Below are positions 29,403-37,267 of a stretch of DNA of 38,162 nt, piece by piece. Below the pieces are notes generated by a model. That model saw only the letters and a program-made list of their open reading frames with translations. It was not told the origin of the DNA and did no database searches. Source of the stretch: a virus; IMG/VR virus record IMGVR_UViG_3300047299_000161, positions 1-38,162 of that record; one strand, given 5' to 3'. Within the stretch, counting starts at the first letter, position 1; every line of letters starts with the position of its first letter. Made by a program: the position numbers and the translations under genes.

Positions 29403-29568
29403 TGTCTTCGTTTTTATCTAGATCTTTCTTCCAGGATTTATCTTTTCTATTATACTTTGAATTGTCTCCATGATTCTTTTGCATCATGTTTCTACGAATT
29501 AAGGCCGCTAAATGACGTTCGGAATAACCGTCAATATCTGGATTCTTTGGTTTTTTCTTCTTTGCCAT
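29395..29568 (-). CDS. Small basic protein (57 aa)
   Basis: MAKKKKPKNPDIDGYSERHL start and Lys/Asp-rich end (KSWKKDLDKNEDND). Overlaps the primase-like gene start and begins three bases after the TAG of the protease-like gene. Probably nucleic-acid-associated by charge; no family. Confidence 0.7.
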   Translation of the reverse strand: MAKKKKPKNPDIDGYSERHLAALIRRNMMQKNHGDNSKYNRKDKSWKKDLDKNEDND

Positions 29569-29570
29569 AA

Positions 29571-30032
29571 CTATTTTACTTTAAATGCATAATGAACAAT
29601 GGTTCTTGGTTTCATAGCATCTGCTTGATTTCCGATTACACAGCCATTTTTAATTGTAAATGCATGACCTTGAACTAGCATGAAATAGGTTCCTTTAGGA
29701 TTTAATTTTGCAAACTTACCAACACTTAATCTGTAACGTTTACCTTTAGCATCATAAGTACAAGGTGATTTATATTTACTATACTCATTTGCCTTATCTC
29801 CTAAGATTTCAAAATTACTAGATAACCAATCAACTAATGGAAAAGTTCTTACGCCACGACCAGGTTTTCTCGTGAAGGTACGAGCAACAAAACTATGAGC
29901 TTGTTCGTATGGTATTTCCATAGCTGATGCAAGAGCTCTAACAACACAATCATTCTTTTCACGTTTAGCAACTAAAGATTCTGCATAACCTTCAATCGCT
30001 TCAGATGTTTTGATGTAAGTTAATTTTTCCAT
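29571..30032 (-). CDS. Papain-like cysteine peptidase-type protein (153 aa)
   Basis: KREKNDCVVRALASAMEIPYEQA (about 24-46, split here) places a Cys at the start of a helix as in papain/C39-like peptidases; GTYFMLVQGHAFTIKNG holds a His, and CVIGNQAD a following Asn/Asp, giving a plausible Cys-His-Asn triad. Similar proteins are common in large phages. First gene after promoter copy i; ends in TAG. Substrate unknown. Confidence 0.7.
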   Translation of the reverse strand: MEKLTYIKTSEAIEGYAESLVAKREKNDCVVRALASAMEIPYEQAHSFVARTFTRKPGRGVRTFPLVDWLSSNFEILGDKANEYSKYKSPCTYDAKGKRYRLSVGKFAKLNPKGTYFMLVQGHAFTIKNGCVIGNQADAMKPRTIVHYAFKVK

Positions 30033-30054
30033 TGTTCTTTATTAATTTGTTATA

Positions 30055-30100
30055 GGTAAATATAACCAATTCCCACGACATAAAAAAATCCTGAAGCAAC
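30055..30100 (-). promoter_or_regulatory. Repeated phage promoter, copy i
   Basis: AAGTTGCTTCAGGATTTTTTT, ATGTCGTGGGAATTGG, TTATATTTACCTATAAC. The upstream part is shared with the terminator stem and T run at 30082-30123, so the end of one unit and the start of the next are interlocked. Confidence 0.78.
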
Positions 30101-30123
30101 TTTTTTCAAAGTTTTTCAGGATT
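30082..30123 (-). terminator. Rho-independent terminator after the Ro-linked RNA
   Basis: Minus-strand stem ATCCTGAA/TTCAGGAT, with an inner AACTT/AAGTT helix, followed by seven T. It ends the RNA/Ro-like transcription unit. Confidence 0.92.
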
Positions 30124-30451
30124 AATTAGTTAACGGGATCGTGTTCGTACTCTTCAGCTCGGCAGCTATATCTCTTTTTGCGTCTTCGACTTCTGCTTAA
30201 GCGGCCTACTATACTTCAGCTGGCTTTCGGGCTTCTTCGTCTACAATGAGAAGTTGACGGCGTGCTTGTAGTTTTCAACCAGGGCACTGCTCTCCGGGTC
30301 TTGTCGGGGTGTTTCAACGTCTTGCGACTCCGCACTGGTTCCCAACGCTGTCATAGTAGTTTTAGATACTTTTTGCTGTATCGATCCACCTGGTTCCATT
30401 TTTCCGTAATTATCTGATATAGGTTTTATGGTTTGCTGTACGGAACCAATT
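30124..30451 (-). ncRNA. Structured RNA downstream of the Ro-like gene (candidate Y-RNA-like)
   Basis: A 328-nt gene-free stretch clearly richer in G+C than its neighbours lies between the Ro-like stop and a terminator. The ends pair (AATTGGTT at 30444-30451 with AACTAATT at 30124-30131; one G-U). Other helices visible: GGTTCC/GGAACC, GATAC/GTATC, GGAACCAG (twice) complementary to CTGGTT, and GTC-GCAA-GAC with a GNRA loop. No frame longer than about 50 codons is open. A 48-codon frame at 30122-30265 reads protein-like but has TAG TAG and TAA inside. Position beside a Ro-like gene is the reason for the Y-RNA idea; no sequence family match is claimed. Confidence 0.55.
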
Positions 30452-30462
30452 TCTTTTATATA

Positions 30463-31893
30463 TTAAACAATTGGAGCGTATCTTTCGCTCAAGATTGTTT
30501 TATCCATGATTTGTTGAGGAGACTCAATATCTCCTCCAAGTAAACTTGTCATAATTGCTGGAGAGAATCCTGACACTAATGCAGTTCCTGCTTTATCAAA
30601 CGCTACGGGTACTCCACCGTTTCTAGATTGAATGTTCCAGTACACAATTTGAGGCACTTTGTAACCTGCATCTGCATACATTTTTTCAATCATTTGTTGA
30701 GCAGTTGGATTCCATTTTCCACCTTCATTTCTCCAACCACCACCTCCGGTTGCTTGATTGAATTCCATGTCTGATAAGATAAGAATTTTATTTGGCATTT
30801 CTGCTTCAGATAAATTATGCTTAGTGGCCTGATTTAAAATCAGCTTGAAGGTCGCCTCGAGATTTGTTGACATACCCCAGTCGGAGCTTATCATCTGTGC
30901 GTAGCGATCTTTCAATGAACCACTTAATACTTGAAGTTGTGGATTACTTGAGAATGTGATGAAAGCATCTTTGAATGGACCTTCATTTCTTTCAGAAATA
31001 TAAAGACCCAATGAGACCGCAACATCCATACATGTTACAGTTTTATTGCCACCTGCTGAAGTTGACATAGAACCTGAAACGTCCACTACTGGTAAAATCA
31101 TATCATTTGCACCTTCCATATAATTTGGAAGAGCTTTCCATTGCTCATTTGCAACAGTTGCATTACCATGACCCAATGATTTTGTAACATCATAAGGGTA
31201 AACTGCGCCTGCGTTAATTTTAGCCTCTCCTTTCACTAAAGATTGGATATAAGCTGAATAGCTTTCGTATGCATTTCTTCCAAATGCCTTTTGATAACGT
31301 GCTGAAGCTACTGAAGGAATCTTACCAAATTCAATAGAATCCCATTCCTTAGCACACATTTTAGTTTCAACAACATTTGTCAATGTTACTAAAGTTTTAC
31401 GATATTGCTTTGGAGACATATTCATAAAGGCACGTAACGTTTCGGCTACTTTACCTTTACGTGGCATCCACTTAGCACATAGACCGTTTCCAGCTTTGAT
31501 TGCTTCAGCAATAACCTTTAAGGCGTCTTTCTCCATGTAAGTTCCAACAAGAACCAACAAGTCGTCAAAACGACCATATTCTGCGATTAAATGTAAGTTT
31601 GGTTTTAAGGCTAAATCGTGGTTTTCAGCCAAATAGACTAAAATGTCTTTGAAAACTTGACGTTCTCCAGCACCACCTCTAACATCACGTGCCCAGAATA
31701 AAAGCTTCATTGCACGCTTAGGATCTTCGTTAAACGCTTTAGAGAAAGTTGCAATTAGGCGCTGTTTATCTTGGCCTCTCATTGCTCCAATATTAAAGAA
31801 TAAATCAACGCATGCGTTCAACGATGTTGAATTGGTTGCCATTCCATTTTCAGTTAGTTGGTCCTCTTGACGTAAAGCATCTACAAAGTTCAT
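30463..31893 (-). CDS. Ro60-like RNA-binding protein: DUF2828/TROVE-type domain plus vWA
   Basis: 476 aa. N-terminal helical-repeat part with ALKLLFWARDVRGGAGER-type sequence (about 61-78), AEYGRFDDLLVL, CAKWMPRKGK and WDSIEF...VPSVASARYQKAF, the pattern of DUF2828/TROVE proteins. The C-terminal vWA domain has an intact MIDAS: DVSGS (271-275), Thr343 and Asp375. Ro60/Rsr proteins form rings that hold Y RNAs and misfolded RNA, and some phages encode them. The bacterial versions work with Y RNAs, some of which mimic tRNA. Here structured RNA follows directly, and tRNA-like RNAs occur elsewhere in the window. Confidence 0.82.
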   Translation of the reverse strand: MNFVDALRQEDQLTENGMATNSTSLNACVDLFFNIGAMRGQDKQRLIATFSKAFNEDPKRAMKLLFWARDVRGGAGERQVFKDILVYLAENHDLALKPNLHLIAEYGRFDDLLVLVGTYMEKDALKVIAEAIKAGNGLCAKWMPRKGKVAETLRAFMNMSPKQYRKTLVTLTNVVETKMCAKEWDSIEFGKIPSVASARYQKAFGRNAYESYSAYIQSLVKGEAKINAGAVYPYDVTKSLGHGNATVANEQWKALPNYMEGANDMILPVVDVSGSMSTSAGGNKTVTCMDVAVSLGLYISERNEGPFKDAFITFSSNPQLQVLSGSLKDRYAQMISSDWGMSTNLEATFKLILNQATKHNLSEAEMPNKILILSDMEFNQATGGGGWRNEGGKWNPTAQQMIEKMYADAGYKVPQIVYWNIQSRNGGVPVAFDKAGTALVSGFSPAIMTSLLGGDIESPQQIMDKTILSERYAPIV

Positions 31894-31949
31894 AATATTG
31901 TTTTTTTAGTATTAAATTCTAAAGTTATACTGGATAGTTTAAATTAGTT

Positions 31950-33851
31950 TCAACAATATTCACTAGTAATTTCAAAATATTTTTCGTATCTTGCGTTCAA
32001 CTTGTTAACATATTCATCTGTGTATTTTGCAACGCTAACATAGTGTTCTATCTTAGACTTTCTAATTTGTTCTAAATCAGATGAAATAATATAACCGTCT
32101 TTTTCGTCTAGAACACGGTGAGTTCTATTACTGAAAGCTCTATTTAAGATTCCTAGAAATGATTGCTCTTGTAAAAGAATTTTATAAGAATCATAACCTT
32201 CTCCGGTCATGGTCTTGTGGTCCCATTTTCTAAATTCAAACATCTTCACCATTTCAGCAAATTGATCGTTATTTGTGAACTTTTCAAACATAGTGTTATC
32301 AAGTCCCATAAATCCAGAATTAGTTGCTTGTAAACATGAAGTATTTGCGTAATATTCATCATTAATGTAAGCGCCAAAATGAACACATAATTTACCCATC
32401 ATACACTTATCTGAATCTGCAAATTGATCTGCACATGCGAACGGAATTTGATATGTTAATAGATGTTCTAATTCACCAATGGGTTTATCATTAAATAGAA
32501 TATCGTCATCATAAGTTAATAGATACTTAACTCTATTTTGGAAATAAAGTTTGTGATACATTAACAAATGGTAAATCCATTGCCATTCACCGAATTTTAC
32601 GATGATGTCTTCTGATAAATTTTTAGATCTAGCATATTCCTTATAGAATTCATCTCGATAAATTGTTAAAGAGTGACCATTGATTCTAGCGTAAGATGTA
32701 GCTCTATCAACTAAATCCTGATCAAAGTTATCTTCACCTTCTATTTCATTAATATTGATATGGAAGTCTAAATCATATTTAAATCCTATCTTATCGACTA
32801 ATTCGCATATAGCTACAAATTGTTGTTTGCCAAAAGCTCTCCAACTTCTAGAAACTGTTAGCTCTAATAAGTTGTCTCCCTTTGCTTTTTTTCTGTACTC
32901 TTTCTTAATGTGATTTATTAATTCAACACAAGTTGGATTAACCTGATTTGGAATTGCAAGCGGATGCACTAATGAAAGAGAATTACTAATCATTCTACTT
33001 CCTCTAAATTCCATGAAGGTATCTCCTGGAAATTCTAACACTACATCTACCAGATCAATCGCATCTTGAACACCTACGATATCGATCTTATTTGCCAACG
33101 CCCACATGATCCAAACTGTTTCATCACAATAGAACGAGTTGTCTGCGCATGCTTGAGCATATTGTTTATACTCTTCATTTACGAAATCTTTAGGTCTATA
33201 CGCAAAAAATGGACTAACGTACCAATTGTTGTTATCTAACCAATCCTTTAAAAATTCTGGAGTTAAACCTAATTGCTTGTCGAAAAAATTTAAGTATTGA
33301 CCTTTCTTTGGAATTCCATTATTTAAGTAAAGATGTCTAGACCAGAAAGTTTCATCGGCCTGTTTGCCATCATCTTTAACTAATAGAATTCCATTACCAA
33401 AACGATAATAGTCTTCAATCTTCTGATATAATTTACTAGGTTGTTCAGTAAAATAGAACATGTCAGAATCAGAAACAACTACAATTTCATAGTCCTTTAA
33501 TCTCTCATCTGAAGTAACTTGATATTTAACAGCGTTCCACTTTGGAACTTTAATAATCGCAGAAGGATCTATAAGACCACTAAATTGATGTACTGTATAT
33601 TCGTGAAAGTGTTCTTCGACATAGATATAAATGTCAGCTTTATCTAAAATGTCCGTATATAGAATTTGAGATAGGAGTGAATGGTACATATAGGGTAAAT
33701 ACGCCTCTGTCGACCATGTTTGATATACGGCTGCAATTTTCTTATCACCAGTATTTGCAATTGGTTGTTCTGGTTTTGGCCATCCGAAGAATCCTATTTC
33801 TTCTGCAACCCAAAACTTGTCATTATCATATCTGCGTTTTTTCTCTTCCAT
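31950..33851 (-). CDS. Two-domain GT-A-like glycosyltransferase (633 aa)
   Basis: Residues 1 to about 320 are clearly paralogous to the neighbouring 324-aa protein (shared AAVYQTWSTEAYLPY, SDSDMFYF, FYCDETVW, LSLVHPL and NPTC motifs). The SDSDM segment is a DxD-type metal site. A second, different domain follows (about 330-633) with YLLTYDDDILFND, another acidic metal-site candidate. Probably two transferase activities in one chain. Ends with TGA. Substrates unknown; it belongs to the right-hand glycan cassette. Confidence 0.75.
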   Translation of the reverse strand: MEEKKRRYDNDKFWVAEEIGFFGWPKPEQPIANTGDKKIAAVYQTWSTEAYLPYMYHSLLSQILYTDILDKADIYIYVEEHFHEYTVHQFSGLIDPSAIIKVPKWNAVKYQVTSDERLKDYEIVVVSDSDMFYFTEQPSKLYQKIEDYYRFGNGILLVKDDGKQADETFWSRHLYLNNGIPKKGQYLNFFDKQLGLTPEFLKDWLDNNNWYVSPFFAYRPKDFVNEEYKQYAQACADNSFYCDETVWIMWALANKIDIVGVQDAIDLVDVVLEFPGDTFMEFRGSRMISNSLSLVHPLAIPNQVNPTCVELINHIKKEYRKKAKGDNLLELTVSRSWRAFGKQQFVAICELVDKIGFKYDLDFHININEIEGEDNFDQDLVDRATSYARINGHSLTIYRDEFYKEYARSKNLSEDIIVKFGEWQWIYHLLMYHKLYFQNRVKYLLTYDDDILFNDKPIGELEHLLTYQIPFACADQFADSDKCMMGKLCVHFGAYINDEYYANTSCLQATNSGFMGLDNTMFEKFTNNDQFAEMVKMFEFRKWDHKTMTGEGYDSYKILLQEQSFLGILNRAFSNRTHRVLDEKDGYIISSDLEQIRKSKIEHYVSVAKYTDEYVNKLNARYEKYFEITSEYC

Positions 33852-34825
33852 TATTGAGGATACTTTTCTCTAAATTGTGATTCAATCATTCTTAATAATT
33901 CTAAACAAGTAGGATTTATTCTACCTGGACCAGAAAGAGGATGTACTAGCGAAAGATACATTTCAGTTTCTCCTTTTCTATGTCTTAAATATGGTGCTAA
34001 ATCCATACCCATGAAATCCAACCAAATTCTAACAGTATCCTGCATTTCGTGACGAATTGATTTGATAGGTACTTGTCTAGCTTTAGCCCATACCATCCAA
34101 ACCGTTTCATCGCAATAGAATTCATTATACGCACATGTGATTGCATATTGATAATACTTAGGATTGATGTATGTTTTTGGATTGTAACAGAAAATACAGC
34201 TAACTAGCCATTCAGTATTATCGATCCAATTTTCTAATTCATTTTTATCAATTCTCGTTTCTCTTACAAAATAATCTAAGTAATCTTCCTTTGGAACATT
34301 CTTATTTAAATCATGATGTCTTGACCAGAATACTTGAGTTGATGGAACGCCTGAATCAATTAATAAAATGTCATCATTAGTTTCATATCTCTTTTCTAAA
34401 GCTGCATAAAAATGAATTTTAGTGTCAGCATAAAAGAACATATCTGAATCTACAACAGCAACTGCTTTATATTTATGTAAAATAGGATGACATGTAACCA
34501 TATATTTAACTGCCATCATTCTAGACAATTTAATAATACAGCTTGGATCTAACATGTCTCTAAATAAATGAACTGTAAAATCATATCTTTCTTCATCTAC
34601 AAAAAGATAAATGTCTGCCTTTTCTTCTACGTCAGTGTACAATAGTTGTGACATTAATGAATAGTAGATATAAGGCAAATAAGCCTCAGTCGACCATGTT
34701 TGATATACTGCAGCCAAAGGTCTACCTTCATTCTTATATGGTTTTTCTGGCTTTGGCCAATTATCAAAACCTAATTGTTCTGAAACCCAGAATTTAAGGT
34801 TATCGTATTTTGTTTGTTTAAACAT
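33851..34825 (-). CDS. GT-A-like glycosyltransferase, paralogue of the neighbour (324 aa)
   Basis: Starts MFKQTKYDNLKFWVSEQLGF. Has AAVYQTWSTEAYLPY, VAVVDSDMFFY (DxD site), FWSRHHDLN, FYCDETVW and LSLVHPLSGPGRINPTC, all shared with the first domain of the 633-aa protein, so the pair arose by tandem duplication. It overlaps the next gene by eight bases. Donor and acceptor unknown. Confidence 0.75.
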   Translation of the reverse strand: MFKQTKYDNLKFWVSEQLGFDNWPKPEKPYKNEGRPLAAVYQTWSTEAYLPYIYYSLMSQLLYTDVEEKADIYLFVDEERYDFTVHLFRDMLDPSCIIKLSRMMAVKYMVTCHPILHKYKAVAVVDSDMFFYADTKIHFYAALEKRYETNDDILLIDSGVPSTQVFWSRHHDLNKNVPKEDYLDYFVRETRIDKNELENWIDNTEWLVSCIFCYNPKTYINPKYYQYAITCAYNEFYCDETVWMVWAKARQVPIKSIRHEMQDTVRIWLDFMGMDLAPYLRHRKGETEMYLSLVHPLSGPGRINPTCLELLRMIESQFREKYPQ

Positions 34826-35726
34826 TTTGAACTGCTTTCTTTAAGTTAACTTTTAATTTTTCAACATCTACCATTTTGCCGGCGCCGATGCAATTGTATA
34901 AGAATCTTATTTCTTTTTCGTAGCTATAACCCTCTTCATTGTCCTTAAACTTTCGTTTAGTTGGACCGTAGTGTTTAAATATTCTCCAAGTATCTTCTTG
35001 GCTCCACTCTCCTTTTTCGTTGATATCGCTGCACCATCCGTCGTTTTTACACAGCCAGGATTCTTTGATTAATGGAGAAGATTCTATTTTATATTTGTTT
35101 ACTAATTGTTTTAGTAATTTTTGCTCTGCGTATATGATTAGACGATTATCTCTGATTTTCATTTCAGTCCATTCTTCCATTAATTGAACTGACATGTTTG
35201 AATATTTCTTTAATAATTCAACATCGTTGAACGTTAAGAAGCAAACGTTGATTGCTTCCTGTGTTGTTGGAAACAATTCCTTAACAATTGGTGTTTTTTT
35301 CAATTCTGTTAGGTACCATTCATGATCCGCCAAATAGTAATCAACACCATTTTCATCATGTGAATAAACTAACGGTGATTTTGTTCTAACTTCGTCCATC
35401 GACTGAAAGGCTAACCAATCATTGTCAACTATTGTAACTGGTTCCTCTAAAGTTTGTAACACTTCAAGTTTTGAACCAGCCCAGAATACTGTTTTATCGA
35501 TTTTAGAATCTTGTTCTAAAACGTCAGTATTTACATCATGCCATAAATCTAATACTTCCAAGTAATTTAAAAGTAGATATGTTGGCATATCACAGTACAA
35601 AATAGTATGATCCTCAGGATGATACTTTCTCCAAAGTGAAACGGACGCTATCAAATTTAATATATTAAAACGTTGATAGAAGTCGTAATCTTTTCTAATG
35701 TTTTCTAAGACCCAAATAGTTTTCAT
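34818..35726 (-). CDS. Putative glycosyltransferase-related protein (302 aa)
   Basis: Starts MKTIWVLENIRKDYDFYQRF. The strand-rich part HTILYCDMPTYLLL and PVTIVDNDWLAFQ (a D-x-D-like site at about 100) resemble GT-A proteins of capsule clusters. It overlaps the 324-aa transferase gene, which supports a shared pathway. Not assigned to a family. Confidence 0.6.
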   Translation of the reverse strand: MKTIWVLENIRKDYDFYQRFNILNLIASVSLWRKYHPEDHTILYCDMPTYLLLNYLEVLDLWHDVNTDVLEQDSKIDKTVFWAGSKLEVLQTLEEPVTIVDNDWLAFQSMDEVRTKSPLVYSHDENGVDYYLADHEWYLTELKKTPIVKELFPTTQEAINVCFLTFNDVELLKKYSNMSVQLMEEWTEMKIRDNRLIIYAEQKLLKQLVNKYKIESSPLIKESWLCKNDGWCSDINEKGEWSQEDTWRIFKHYGPTKRKFKDNEEGYSYEKEIRFLYNCIGAGKMVDVEKLKVNLKKAVQNV

Positions 35727-35746
35727 TTCTTAAATCTTGTTCAAAT

Positions 35747-36532
35747 TTATATCTTGTGCCATGGGTTAGTTTCATCCCATTTCTCATTTATGTGTTTAAT
35801 AATTAATCTTGAAATCTCTCTATTGCCATCATCGCCAGGATGACCATCGTTTGGATGCCAGATTGGATCATGACTATAACTTTCATCGAGTCCAATTGCT
35901 AATCTCTGATCCCAACAAAAATAACCTAAAGATACATTTCTACAAGGATCTTTTAATTTATATGTAGGAGTTTCTTGTGGATTTTTGCATGGAAAATAAG
36001 GAATGTTTTTGTAATGCTCTGGTGGAATTACATTCGTCCATGTTTGATCTAAAAACAGTAAGATAAAATCTATTCCTACAGTTTCTTTTAGGTATTCTAA
36101 TAGATTCCACACCATCCAATAATGATAGAATATTTGCCCAATCGACCATGTGTTTGCAAATTCATACAATGATGTGTAATCTTCGAAATCTCTATTTATA
36201 TTTAAAACATCATTATGATAATTTATCTTACTACTTAATTTAATTCCCTCATTATTAGGTAATGATGCTGTTGTGAAATATCTGTTTTCGAAATTAAGTC
36301 CTATTCTATTATGATCAGTGAATTGAAATATGATTAAATCTCCTTTTTTAAATTGTTTCATTGAAAAAAGAAGCTTGTGATATGCTTCGTGGTATTCACT
36401 ACCGCCAACGCCCCATGCTTCATACTTAACATCATAATGTTTGGCAGTTAAATAAACCCATGATTTTTCTCTAGGAACCAACTGTCTAGTACTAAATGAA
36501 CACCCATAAGAATATAGTTTTCCTCTAGCCAT
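35747..36532 (-). CDS. SGNH hydrolase-like protein (261 aa)
   Basis: LYSYGCSFSTRQLVP (6-20) is block I-like with the nucleophile Ser after G-C-S, WGVGGSEYHEAYH (about 40-52) is block II-like, and the C-terminal WHPNDGHPGDDGN carries the Asp/His pair. Second SGNH-type gene of the window, again beside transferases. Likely acts on acyl groups of a glycan. Confidence 0.72.
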   Translation of the reverse strand: MARGKLYSYGCSFSTRQLVPREKSWVYLTAKHYDVKYEAWGVGGSEYHEAYHKLLFSMKQFKKGDLIIFQFTDHNRIGLNFENRYFTTASLPNNEGIKLSSKINYHNDVLNINRDFEDYTSLYEFANTWSIGQIFYHYWMVWNLLEYLKETVGIDFILLFLDQTWTNVIPPEHYKNIPYFPCKNPQETPTYKLKDPCRNVSLGYFCWDQRLAIGLDESYSHDPIWHPNDGHPGDDGNREISRLIIKHINEKWDETNPWHKI

Positions 36533-36534
36533 AA

Positions 36535-37143
36535 TTATAAAGCTTCTACAAATTTAAATACGCCATTAATAACATTATTGACTACAAATGGATGTGTGTA
36601 TCCTGAAGGAGCTATTAGAACATCTCCTCTTTTAAGTTTTACAGAAACTTGCTGAATTGGAAAATGAATCTTGCATTCATGTTCCCATTCATTGCTAACA
36701 CCAATAAAAACTGCTAAATTACCTAAATTACCGATCCATTTTGCAGAATTTCCAGCGTATAGCATGTTTGCTCTATGAACCATACTAGCGCCAGCCCATG
36801 AAATTTTTAATTGATGTGCATCAGAAGTTCTAAGAACGTTCCTATAAATTTTACCTTTAGATCTTTCCACTTCATCATGATCTGTGAAAAAGAAATAAGA
36901 AGCCTTTTGCAAATCTGGGCGATCTTTATGTTTAAATTCTAAAAGATAATCGTGAACAGCCGGTTGAAGTTCTTTTTGCAAAAATAAATTTATTCTATTA
37001 ATTGTACTTTCAGACAATTCCACATCAACTGGTCTATCTTCAATTTGACTATCTCCAAAATACGAGTCAATTTCTGTTAATAAGCTAGCCTTTGGATTAA
37101 TAGCATCTTTAAATAAAAATATGGTTGAATCTAGTAATATCAT
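36535..37143 (-). CDS. Possible 2-oxoglutarate/Fe(II) oxygenase-like protein (202 aa)
   Basis: The C-terminal half has CKIHFPIQQVSVKLKRGDVLIAPS (split) and GYTHPFVVNNVINGVFKF, which resembles the G-D-x-h-h-h-P-S-x-x-x-H core strand and Fe-ligand His of prolyl-4-hydroxylase-type oxygenases. A clear H-x-D pair upstream is not certain. Starts two bases after the SGNH gene stop region. Assignment tentative. Confidence 0.5.
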   Translation of the reverse strand: MILLDSTIFLFKDAINPKASLLTEIDSYFGDSQIEDRPVDVELSESTINRINLFLQKELQPAVHDYLLEFKHKDRPDLQKASYFFFTDHDEVERSKGKIYRNVLRTSDAHQLKISWAGASMVHRANMLYAGNSAKWIGNLGNLAVFIGVSNEWEHECKIHFPIQQVSVKLKRGDVLIAPSGYTHPFVVNNVINGVFKFVEAL

Positions 37144-37144
37144 G

Positions 37145-37267
37145 TTAGAAATTCTTATAATTAAAAGGATCTTGTTGTTTGTATTTGTCTAAGGCCTTTT
37201 TAAACGCAGCCTTTTTTCTACGTTCTGCTAATTTTACCTTAATAAATTCAATTAGTTTCTTAATCAT
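37145..37267 (-). CDS. Small basic protein (40 aa)
   Basis: Frame starts MIKKLIEFIKVKLAERRKKA and ends DPFNYKNF. The ATG overlaps the carbamoyltransferase stop (ATGA), a strong sign of coupled translation. An amphipathic basic helix; function unknown. Confidence 0.65.
   Translation of the reverse strand: MIKKLIEFIKVKLAERRKKAAFKKALDKYKQQDPFNYKNF

Noticed and set aside
30124-30451. tmRNA or RNase P RNA
   Set aside because: No tRNA-like 3' domain with TTCRA, no tag reading frame in the expected setting, and no RNase P conserved motifs.
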